NCBI GenBank assembly: GCA_001403775.1
Contig: CYUG01000011.1
Span: 482,548 to 546,547, forward strand
DNA from: Dermabacter indicis
GTDB lineage: Bacteria > Actinomycetota > Actinomycetes > Actinomycetales > Dermabacteraceae
Reading direction: 5' to 3'
DNA: 64,000 nucleotides
Both the position numbers and the translations under genes were made by a program. Shown here in pieces: positions 38,660-46,860 of this stretch (positions within the stretch are counted from its first letter, which is position 1; every line of letters starts with the position of its first letter). A model generated the notes under the pieces. That model had not been told where the DNA came from and searched no databases. It worked only from the letters and a program-made list of their open reading frames with translations.

Positions 38660-40072
38660 TTACCCGAGGTCCCTCGCGAGGAGATCCTCGATTGTTTCGC
38701 GCCGGATCATCTCGGTAATCTCGCCGTCCTTCACGGAAACGACGGCGGGCCTCAGCGCGCTGTTGTAGTTGGAGGCGAGCGCGTAGCAGTAGGCACCCGT
38801 CACGGGCACGGAGATGAGGTCGCCTCGCTTCACATCGCCGGGCAGGTACTCGTCTTTCACCACGATGTCGCCGCTTTCGCAGTGCTTGCCCACGACGCGC
38901 ACGATGCGCGGCTCCACCTCGGAGGTGCGGTTAGAGAGCAGGCATGAGTAGTCGGCGTCGTAGAGGGCGGTGCGAACGTTGTCGCTCATGCCGCCATCGA
39001 TCGAGACGTACAGGCGCTTTTGGCCAGCGCCGAGTTCGACATCCTTGAGCGTGCCCACCGTATAGAGGGTCTGCGTGGAGGGCCCGGCGATCGCGCGCCC
39101 GGGCTCGAAGCCGAGTCTTGGGATCTCCAGCTCGAGTGTGCGGCAGGAGTTTTCGACGATCGCGGCGAGCTGTTCGGCCAGTTGCTCGGCCGTTCGGGGT
39201 GTGTTTTGGGTCGTGTACATCACGCCGAAGCCACCGCCAAGAACGATGTGAGTAAGGGGGCGGCCAATCGCGTCGCGCCCTTCCTTTGCAAGGGCAAGCA
39301 CGCGCCTCGCCGCGACTTCGAAACCGTTGGTATCGAAAATTTGTGAACCGATGTGCGAGTGGAGACCGTCGAGCGCGAGGGCTTCCGCGGCTTCTACGCG
39401 CCGGATCGCGTCGAGGGCCTCCCCCGTGGCGATCGAGATGCCGAACTTCTGATCCTCGTGGGCCGTCGAGATGAACTCGTGCGTGTGCGCCTCCACGCCC
39501 GAGGTGACGCGCAGGAGCACGCGTTGACGTACGCCCTTCGCCCCGGCGATGTCGTTCACGCGGTCGATCTCCTCGAGGGAATCGATTACAATGCGCCCCA
39601 CCCCGGCCGCGATCGCGAGGGAAAGCTCGGCATCGCTCTTGTTATTGCCGTGGAACGTGAGCCGGCTAGCGTCGGACCCCGCGCGAAGCGCAATCGCGAG
39701 CTCCCCACCCGAGCACACATCGAGACCGAGCCCTTCTTCGCGCACCCACCGCGCGACCGCGGTCGAAAGAAAGGCCTTGCCCGCATAGCTCATGTCCACG
39801 CCAGCAAGCGACGCGAAGACTCGCTCGAACGTGTCACGGAAAAGCCGGGCGCGTTGGCGGAAATCTTCTTCGTCGATCACGAACGTGGGCGTGCCGAACC
39901 GTTCCTTGATCTCCCGAACGCTTACGCCGGCGACCTCGACCTCTCCGCGTGCGTTGCGTGTCGTGTTCGCACTCCAGAGCCCTTCGATGAGGTGGTTGAC
40001 GTCGCTTGGATAGGGCAGCCACTGGGGAACGAGATCATTCCCGTGAAGAGCTCCTGCCTCGTGTGCGCGCAT
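38660..40072 (-). CDS. lysA: Diaminopimelate decarboxylase
   Basis: 470 residues from the ATG at 40072 (MRAHEAGALHGNDLVPQWLP), backed by an AAGGAG site 6 bases upstream. A PLP barrel enzyme of fold III: FGTPTFVIDEEDFRQRAR, the PLP lysine in MSYAGKAFLSTAVARWV, GLGLDVCSGGELAIAL, HGNNKSDAELSLAI, HSHIGSQIFD, GGGFGVMYT, LGFEPGRAIAGPSTQTLY and CESGDIV with the catalytic Cys. It makes lysine from meso-diaminopimelate. It is divergent from otsAB and followed by thrB. Confidence 0.96.
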   Translation of the reverse strand: MRAHEAGALHGNDLVPQWLPYPSDVNHLIEGLWSANTTRNARGEVEVAGVSVREIKERFGTPTFVIDEEDFRQRARLFRDTFERVFASLAGVDMSYAGKAFLSTAVARWVREEGLGLDVCSGGELAIALRAGSDASRLTFHGNNKSDAELSLAIAAGVGRIVIDSLEEIDRVNDIAGAKGVRQRVLLRVTSGVEAHTHEFISTAHEDQKFGISIATGEALDAIRRVEAAEALALDGLHSHIGSQIFDTNGFEVAARRVLALAKEGRDAIGRPLTHIVLGGGFGVMYTTQNTPRTAEQLAEQLAAIVENSCRTLELEIPRLGFEPGRAIAGPSTQTLYTVGTLKDVELGAGQKRLYVSIDGGMSDNVRTALYDADYSCLLSNRTSEVEPRIVRVVGKHCESGDIVVKDEYLPGDVKRGDLISVPVTGAYCYALASNYNSALRPAVVSVKDGEITEMIRRETIEDLLARDLG

Positions 40073-40236
40073 GCCTACTCCTTGCTCGTGGATGGCGTTC
40101 CGTAGGCAAAACCCTAGGTGGCAGGCCTTCGCGAGCGCGCGAGTGTCCACGTGGAAAGATGCGAAACTTTACGCGAGCGCCCATTCAGAATTGATAGCGT
40201 TCAGAGGTGAAGCACGTGATTTCGTAAAGGAGCATC

Positions 40237-42498
40237 ATGTCCCGCGCATCCCTCGTTGTCGTTGCCAATCGCCTCCCTGTTGATCGCAAAACAGCCCCCG
40301 ATGGCTCGACCGAGTGGGTGACGAGCCCCGGCGGTCTCGTGACCGCGATGGAGTCGGTCATGCGCAACGCGGATTCAGCCGCCTGGGTGGGCTGGGCCGG
40401 CGGCGCTGACGAGGACATCGCCCCGTCTGACATCGACACGATGCATCTCGTGCCCGTGACGCTCACGGCCGAGGAAGTCGAAAAGTATTACGAGGGATTC
40501 TCGAACGACACCCTGTGGCCGCTGTACCACGACGTGATCGCCGACCCGAACTTCCACCGCACGTGGTGGGACGTGTACGTCGAGGCAAACCGCAAGTTCG
40601 CGAAAGCCGCGGCTGCCGCGACGGCTGAGGGCGGCACGATCTGGGTGCACGACTACCAGCTCCAGCTCGTTCCCGAGATGATCCGTAGCCTCCGCCCGGA
40701 TGTGACGATCGGCTGGTTCAACCACATCCCCTTCCCGCCGTTTGAGCTTTTCGCGCAGCTGCCAAAGCGCGACTCGGTTCTGCGGGGCCTGCTCGGCGCG
40801 GATCTGCTCGGCTTCCAGCGCGAGCGCGATGCCATCAACTTCACGACGTGCGTGCGGCAGATCCTCGGTTACCGCGCGAACGAGCACCAGATCATCGTCC
40901 CGGGCCTCGGCCTTGAAGACGACCGTACGGTCGAAGCGCGCTGCTTCCCGATCTCCATTGACGTGAGCGTGTACGACGAGCTCACGAAGGACCCGGCAGT
41001 GCTCGCGCGGGCAAAGGAAATTCGCGAGCAGCTCGGCAACCCGAAGAAGGTCGTGCTCGGCGTGGATCGCCTCGATTACACGAAAGGCATCCGCCACCGC
41101 CTCAAGGCCTACGGCGAACTCCTCAACGACGGCGCCATCGACCCGCACGAGGTCACGATGATCCAGGTTGCGACCCCGTCGCGCGAAAGGGTCGATGCCT
41201 ACAAGCAGCTGCGCGATGAGATCGAGCTAACCGTCGGGCGCCTCAACGGTGACTTTGCCCCGATTGGCCGCCCCGCAATCTCGTACATGCACCGCACGTT
41301 CCCCCGCACCGACATGACCGCGCTTTACATGTGCGCGGATGTGGTGCTCGTGACGAGCCTTCGTGACGGCATGAACCTTGTCGCGAAGGAATACATCGCC
41401 TCGCGCGTTGATGAGCGCGGCGTTCTCGTGCTTTCGGAGTTCACGGGCGCGGCCGATGAGCTTCGCGCCGCGACCCTCGTCAACCCACACGACATTGACG
41501 AGCTCAAGTCGGCGATCCTCCACGCGCTCGCGATGAGCGAGGAGGAGCAGCAGGACAACATGCGTTCGCTTCGCCGCCAGGTGTTCGATCACGATGTGCA
41601 GCGGTGGGCGTCAGACTTCCTCGAGTCGCTCGAGCGCGTGGGTGGGGATCGCAGTGCGGAAGCCAGGAAGGCTCCGGCTCGCCCCACTCTCAGTGCCGAC
41701 GCCTGCCCGCCGCGCGCCGAGCTCGATTCTGCACTCGAGGCTTTCGCCGCAACGCCGCGCGTGCTGGTCGCTTCTGATTTCGACGGGGTTCTCGCACCGA
41801 TCGTCGCGAACCGCGATGAGGCGCGCGCCCTTCCCGAATCGCTTCAGGCGCTTCGCTCCCTTTCGGGCCTCGACGGCACGAACGTTGCCCTCGTATCGGG
41901 CCGTTCTCTCGAAGATCTCGATTCGCTCACGGAAATGCCGAGCTCGGTGGTGCTGATCGGCTCGCACGGCGCCGAGGTGGGTGCGCTTCCCGAGAGCATG
42001 GATGCGGGAATTCTCGATTCGTCATCGCTTTCGATGACGGATGAGCGCCGCTCGCAGCTCGCCTCAATCACGGCGTCCCTCGAGCGAATTTCCCGCAAGT
42101 ACCCGGGTACCGAGGTAGAAAAAAAGCCCACGGCCGCCGTGCTCCACACGCGCAACGCGAAGGGCCGCGGCGCTGCGAACGCGACCGAAGAGGCCCTCGA
42201 GTATGCGCGCTCGATTCGCCACGCGAAGGTCACGCCCGGCAAGGCCGTCGTGGAGTTCTCCGTAATCCCCGCGACGAAGGGCGAAGCGATCGAGGCCCTC
42301 GCCCGCGCGTGCGCGTGCGACGCGTGGCTCTACCTCGGTGACGACGTGACCGACGAGTCCGTGTTCCACCGCGCCGGCGATAGCGACCTCACGATCAAGG
42401 TCGGCGGCGGCGGCGAGACTGCGGCGAGCTTCCGCATCGCGGACCCAGAGGAAGTCACGGAACTGCTCGCGCAGCTGCTCGCGAAGCGCGCGGGGTAA
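40237..42498 (+). CDS. Fused trehalose-6-phosphate synthase/phosphatase (OtsA-OtsB)
   Basis: 753 residues; AAAGGAG precedes the ATG. Residues 1 to about 475 are a GT20 synthase: VVVANRLPVDRK, IWVHDYQLQLVPEM, WFNHIPFPPFE, LGVDRLDYTKGIRHR, SLRDGMNLVAKEY and the end LVNPHDIDELKSAI. After a linker (about 476-505) a HAD phosphatase follows: VASDFDGVLAPI (catalytic Asp pair), LVSGRSLEDL, IGSHGAEVG and YLGDDVTDESVFHR. One polypeptide would make trehalose from UDP/GDP-glucose and glucose-6-P. Fusions like this are familiar from eukaryotes; many actinobacteria encode the two halves separately. Confidence 0.95.
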   Translation: MSRASLVVVANRLPVDRKTAPDGSTEWVTSPGGLVTAMESVMRNADSAAWVGWAGGADEDIAPSDIDTMHLVPVTLTAEEVEKYYEGFSNDTLWPLYHDVIADPNFHRTWWDVYVEANRKFAKAAAAATAEGGTIWVHDYQLQLVPEMIRSLRPDVTIGWFNHIPFPPFELFAQLPKRDSVLRGLLGADLLGFQRERDAINFTTCVRQILGYRANEHQIIVPGLGLEDDRTVEARCFPISIDVSVYDELTKDPAVLARAKEIREQLGNPKKVVLGVDRLDYTKGIRHRLKAYGELLNDGAIDPHEVTMIQVATPSRERVDAYKQLRDEIELTVGRLNGDFAPIGRPAISYMHRTFPRTDMTALYMCADVVLVTSLRDGMNLVAKEYIASRVDERGVLVLSEFTGAADELRAATLVNPHDIDELKSAILHALAMSEEEQQDNMRSLRRQVFDHDVQRWASDFLESLERVGGDRSAEARKAPARPTLSADACPPRAELDSALEAFAATPRVLVASDFDGVLAPIVANRDEARALPESLQALRSLSGLDGTNVALVSGRSLEDLDSLTEMPSSVVLIGSHGAEVGALPESMDAGILDSSSLSMTDERRSQLASITASLERISRKYPGTEVEKKPTAAVLHTRNAKGRGAANATEEALEYARSIRHAKVTPGKAVVEFSVIPATKGEAIEALARACACDAWLYLGDDVTDESVFHRAGDSDLTIKVGGGGETAASFRIADPEEVTELLAQLLAKRAG

Positions 42499-42571
42499 GT
42501 CCAAGCGGCATCACCACCGCTCCGGGGGACTCCGACGGCGTGTCGGGCGGCCCTACAAGCGAGGACAGCTA

Positions 42572-45562
42572 TCAGTCTTCGCGGTTGAGGCGTGCGTGAA
42601 TCAACGGGAGGAGAACCCGGTCCACATCGGCCCTAAACTGCGGATCCGACAGATACTTGATAGCGAAGTCTTGGTTCTGGTTCATCCGGTCGAGCACGAT
42701 GTCTTGGATGCGTTCGGCGTACACGATAGAGAACATGTCGAGAGAGTTGTGGGCACGGGACTTGACTTCAGCATCTTCGACCATATCCTCGGTGAGCTGC
42801 TCAATCACCTTGTCCATATGGGTGAACTCAGTGCCCCACCGGTCATTGAAAGTGGAGATGATGTTGGACAGATTGTCCTTCTCGCCGCCGCTCCCACCGC
42901 CGGTGTCGGGGTTATTCGACAGCTGCCCTTGCTCATCAACCAGGTCGATGGAACCTTCGTAGACCTGCTGGATGCGGTAGTACTGCAGTGCAACCTCGTC
43001 TTCCAAATGTGGGGCGGGGTCGCCCTCAATGTGGAGCTTGCGCACCAAGAGCTTGGCGTAGGCCGCGAAGCGGTGAAGTCGCTCGTCGTCGTAGCGGATG
43101 ATATGGGTCAGGAAGTCGTAATTGCGGTTGAACTTATTCATCCGCGCCCGCACCTCAAGCTTGTCCTCGTTGGGCAGTTCATCAAACCGGGCGACGGCAG
43201 GATCAAGGTAAGCATTGAGACGGCTGAAGTCGAGGTTCGTTTGCTTCATCTGCTCGGTGAAGAACACCTTGGTAAAGCCCTCGATCTCTTTGTCCGTCCA
43301 CAAATGGTAGGAAGCGAGGGCGTGGTAGAGGTCGTAGACGATGTTCGGGTCTGTCTCCTCGGTGATCCCGGTGGAAATGTAGTAGTCCTGGAACGACTTC
43401 TGGATATCTTCTGCGGTGTTGACGAAGTCGAGCACGAACGTGTCGGTCTTACCCGGATGCATACGGTTGATCCGCGAGAGGGTCTGTACCGCTTTGACCC
43501 CGTGGAGTTTCTTGTCCACATACATCGTGTGCAGAAGCGGTTGATCGAAGCCCGTCTGATACTTCTCAGCCACCAGCATCAGTTGGTACTCGCCAGTGGC
43601 GAATTTCTCCGGCAACTCCGCTTCGGGGATCCGGTTGAGCTGTTCCTCGGTGTAGTCGGCACCCTTGTCCTCGACCGTTCCTGAGAACGCCACCAGCACG
43701 CCAAGATCCGTATACCCCATCTGTTTGATGTAGTCACGGAAGGCGAAGTAGTAGCGCACCGCATGCAGGCGGGAACCAGTCACCAGCATTGCCTTAGCGT
43801 TACCGCCGATCTTGTGGGCGACGTTGGCGCGGAAGTGCTCGATGATGATCTCGGCCTTTTGCCTCAGGTTATAAGGATGCAGACTCAAGTATTTGCCGAG
43901 CGCCTTGTTGGCTTGCTTGGTCGAGTATTCTGGATCGTCCGCAATAGCTTTCCCGACCCGGTAAAAGGCCTGGTAGGTGGTGTAGTTCTTCAGCACGTCA
44001 AGAATGAAGCCTTCTTCGATGGCTTGACGCATCGAATACACGTGGAACGGGACCGGGGTGGCGTCAGGAACCGGGGTGCCAAAGATCTCGAGCGTCTTCT
44101 GCTTCGGGGTCGCAGTAAACGCGAAGAACGACAGGTTGGGCTGGCGGCCCTGCGTGCGTAGTTGCTCGGCGATCTGTTCATCGATCTCTAGCTGTTCGGC
44201 CTCCACCTGCGCTTCGGCAGCAGCGTAACGGTCCAGCAAGTCCTCCTCGGATTCCTTTCCCGCCGTAGCTGCATCCGCGAGCACCTGCTTGAGCTTTTCC
44301 GAGGCCTCACCGGTCTGAGACGAATGCGCCTCGTCTACGATTACCGCGAACCGCTTACCAGTAGTAGCGACCTTGCTGACATCAACGAACGGGAATTTCT
44401 GCAGGGTGGAGATGATGATCTTCACTCCATCAGCGATCGCCTCGGTGAGCTGTCGAGCATTCTTGTCGACCTTGACCACCACGCCAGCGGTGTGATCCAT
44501 CGCGTAAATCGTGTCCTGCAACTGCTTATCCAGCACCCGCCGGTCGGTGATCACAACGATCGAATCAAACACCGCCCGCTGCTGTTCGTCATGCAGATTA
44601 GATAGATGGTGGGCCAGCCAGGCGATCGTGTTCGACTTACCTGAGCCCGCCGAGTGCTGCACCAAATAGTTCTTCCCCGCACCACGAATCTTGGCGTCGG
44701 CAACGAGTGCACGCACGGCATCGAGCTGGTGGTAGCGCGGGAAGATCAACTTATCCTTCCGCCGGTCGCTCTCGTGCGGGAGGAACTGAACGAATCGATG
44801 CAAAATGTCGAGCAGAGAATCTTTGGCCAGCACCTCTTCCCACAGGTAAGATGTCTTGTACTTACCTGCCACCGGCGGGTTACCAGCACCATTCTCAAAA
44901 CCACGGTTGAACGGCAAGAAGACCGTGTCCATCCCTGCGAGCTTGGTGGTCATCCATGCCTCGTCAGTATCGACCGCAAAATGCACCACCGCACGCCGGT
45001 TCAACCCAAACAGCACCTCATTGGCTGGGCGGGACCGCTTGTACTGGTCAATCGCGTTCCGATAGGTCTGCCCGGTCAGTTGATTCTTCAACTCCAACGT
45101 CACAACCGGAATACCGTTAACGAACAGCACCGTGTCGACAGAGTTGTCGTTTTTTGTCGAGTACCGCAGCTGGCGCACCACCGTCATCCGGTTCGCCCAA
45201 TACTTCTCCGCCAACAGCTCGTTCAAATCCGAACCAGGAGCAAAGAACACCAGCTTGAAGCGTGCTCCCAGATCCTCCACGCCACGACGCAGAACCTCGA
45301 CAACGCCGCGCCGATCCAGCTCGCGAGCCACCCGCTTGCAAAACTTCTCGCCAGCCTTCGCCCCGTGGATGCGCTCCAAACGCTCCCACTGCTGCGCTTG
45401 CGTATCTCGCACGAAGTCGAGCAAATCTTGCGGATACAGGCCCAAGTAGCGGTCATACCCGGCAGGGCTTCGCGACTCGTAAAAGTCAAGCTCCGTGGGA
45501 CCAACATGCGTCAGCGCGTACTCAATCTCATCTTCAAATCTGCGCTCAGACGTATCCATCAC
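42572..45562 (-). CDS. hsdR: Type I restriction endonuclease subunit R (HsdR)
   Basis: About 996 residues; GTG at 45562 or ATG at 45559, both overlapping the hsdS stop. The N-terminal nuclease domain shows VDTVLFVNGIPVVTLELKNQ with Glu157 and Lys159 of the PD-ExK core. A superfamily 2 translocase follows with HSAGSGKS (303-310), DEAH at 410-413, and FAFTATPKQKTLE. The C-terminal helical part has a Gly/Ser linker (PDTGGGSGGEKDN). It cuts DNA far from the recognition site after ATP-driven translocation. All motifs look intact. It is the last gene of hsdM-hsdS-hsdR, convergent with otsAB. Confidence 0.96.
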   Translation of the reverse strand: MMDTSERRFEDEIEYALTHVGPTELDFYESRSPAGYDRYLGLYPQDLLDFVRDTQAQQWERLERIHGAKAGEKFCKRVARELDRRGVVEVLRRGVEDLGARFKLVFFAPGSDLNELLAEKYWANRMTVVRQLRYSTKNDNSVDTVLFVNGIPVVTLELKNQLTGQTYRNAIDQYKRSRPANEVLFGLNRRAVVHFAVDTDEAWMTTKLAGMDTVFLPFNRGFENGAGNPPVAGKYKTSYLWEEVLAKDSLLDILHRFVQFLPHESDRRKDKLIFPRYHQLDAVRALVADAKIRGAGKNYLVQHSAGSGKSNTIAWLAHHLSNLHDEQQRAVFDSIVVITDRRVLDKQLQDTIYAMDHTAGVVVKVDKNARQLTEAIADGVKIIISTLQKFPFVDVSKVATTGKRFAVIVDEAHSSQTGEASEKLKQVLADAATAGKESEEDLLDRYAAAEAQVEAEQLEIDEQIAEQLRTQGRQPNLSFFAFTATPKQKTLEIFGTPVPDATPVPFHVYSMRQAIEEGFILDVLKNYTTYQAFYRVGKAIADDPEYSTKQANKALGKYLSLHPYNLRQKAEIIIEHFRANVAHKIGGNAKAMLVTGSRLHAVRYYFAFRDYIKQMGYTDLGVLVAFSGTVEDKGADYTEEQLNRIPEAELPEKFATGEYQLMLVAEKYQTGFDQPLLHTMYVDKKLHGVKAVQTLSRINRMHPGKTDTFVLDFVNTAEDIQKSFQDYYISTGITEETDPNIVYDLYHALASYHLWTDKEIEGFTKVFFTEQMKQTNLDFSRLNAYLDPAVARFDELPNEDKLEVRARMNKFNRNYDFLTHIIRYDDERLHRFAAYAKLLVRKLHIEGDPAPHLEDEVALQYYRIQQVYEGSIDLVDEQGQLSNNPDTGGGSGGEKDNLSNIISTFNDRWGTEFTHMDKVIEQLTEDMVEDAEVKSRAHNSLDMFSIVYAERIQDIVLDRMNQNQDFAIKYLSDPQFRADVDRVLLPLIHARLNRED

Positions 45563-46860
45563 GCCACCTCGCCCACACGAACCTTGCCCGTTACGACATC
45601 ATTAATAACCTGCTTGCGATACTTACCTAGAAGCTCAATCTGCCTATTGATACCCTCAATGATCGAATCAATCTGGGCTGACTTTTCTTCGAGAAAATCG
45701 ACGATATTCTGTTGCTCTTCCATCGAGGGGACGAGAATCGGAATCTTGCCGATTTCCTTGTAGCTTGCGGATTGACGAACGCCTCCGCCGAGCGAGTAAA
45801 ACACCTTTGCAAGGTCATAACACCGCAGTAGCCATGCAAGATATTCATTGAGGATTGGCCCGCGGGCCTTAAGGCTGATGTATGCGCTGGTGATGATTCC
45901 ACGCTCCTTGGCGAGCGCGCTTCGGAGACTGCGTTTATCGTTTTGCAGATCAGTCATTCGAAGGACGATGTCGCCGGGCTCGACGATTTGATAAGAATCG
46001 AAGGAGGCTGGAAGTAAACCAAATGCTAGGTCGATATCTTTGCGAATGATTCGGCCATAACTAAGGCTGAGCAGATTCTTCTCTGACAGATCTGCATTCT
46101 TGACCCTATTCTCATCGGTAACAACCGAGATCGAAGCCGTTTTCCAGACTGCTGGGGCCATGCCAATCCAGTCGATCCCGCTGTCGCGCATCGGCACATC
46201 CGGATCTAGGCCACGAGTCACCGTGCGGGCGATCAACTCCCGCCGATACCGCTCCAACAAGTCAACCTCACGGGCCATCCTCTCAATCAATCCATCAATT
46301 TCAGTGGTCTTGGATTTCAAGAATTCAGCTATAGTGCGTTGCTCTTCGAATGGAGGCTGAAGAATTGTGACATCGTTAAATAGGCGCTGCGTGACGCTGT
46401 ATACCTTTACCCCTTGAACAGACCGTTGGATCTGTTGCCGCCAGACGGGCGAAATCATTTGGTATGCCATGTATTCGTGACGGAAACCTGGACTTGGTCG
46501 TGCAATGAGTGTGTGGTACCCCGCGTACAGCGCATCCTCACCTGCTGCACGAACCATGTTTCCCGCGCCTTCGATATCTTCACTCGTATCAGCAAAAACG
46601 ATGTCGCCCTCATCCAGGAGAGCTCGCTCAACCTGTGATTCCTTGACGAACTCTTCAGGGATGTAGCGAATATGGGGGCCCGAAACACACACGCCGGGGT
46701 TATCTTTAGCGTGTATTTGTCCGTAGCTGATCACTGGTAATCCGTGATCGCTTAAATTTTGCTTCTTGATGTCTAGCCCCCGATAAAACCTATAGACCTT
46801 CGAGAACCTCACAAGATCCCAGTTATCTGGGAATACATCCACCCAGTTTTTGTCACTCAT
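45559..46860 (-). CDS. hsdS: Type I restriction specificity subunit (HsdS)
   Basis: 433 residues with the usual two target-recognition domains and two helical spacers. The first spacer is around residues 168-215 (PPFEEQRTIAEFLKSKTTEI, LLERYRRELIARTVTRGLD). The second is near the C-terminus (SMEEQQNIVDFLEEKSAQID, LLGKYRKQVINDVVTGKVRV). The recognition domains are visibly less GC-rich than the rest of the operon, as expected for sequences exchanged between systems. The start overlaps the hsdM stop (TAATG). Confidence 0.93.
   Translation of the reverse strand: MSDKNWVDVFPDNWDLVRFSKVYRFYRGLDIKKQNLSDHGLPVISYGQIHAKDNPGVCVSGPHIRYIPEEFVKESQVERALLDEGDIVFADTSEDIEGAGNMVRAAGEDALYAGYHTLIARPSPGFRHEYMAYQMISPVWRQQIQRSVQGVKVYSVTQRLFNDVTILQPPFEEQRTIAEFLKSKTTEIDGLIERMAREVDLLERYRRELIARTVTRGLDPDVPMRDSGIDWIGMAPAVWKTASISVVTDENRVKNADLSEKNLLSLSYGRIIRKDIDLAFGLLPASFDSYQIVEPGDIVLRMTDLQNDKRSLRSALAKERGIITSAYISLKARGPILNEYLAWLLRCYDLAKVFYSLGGGVRQSASYKEIGKIPILVPSMEEQQNIVDFLEEKSAQIDSIIEGINRQIELLGKYRKQVINDVVTGKVRVGEVA

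Noticed and set aside
42499-42571. Terminator or attachment site between otsAB and hsdR
   Set aside because: There is no convincing stem with U-run and no copy of the 16-bp tRNA repeat in this gap.
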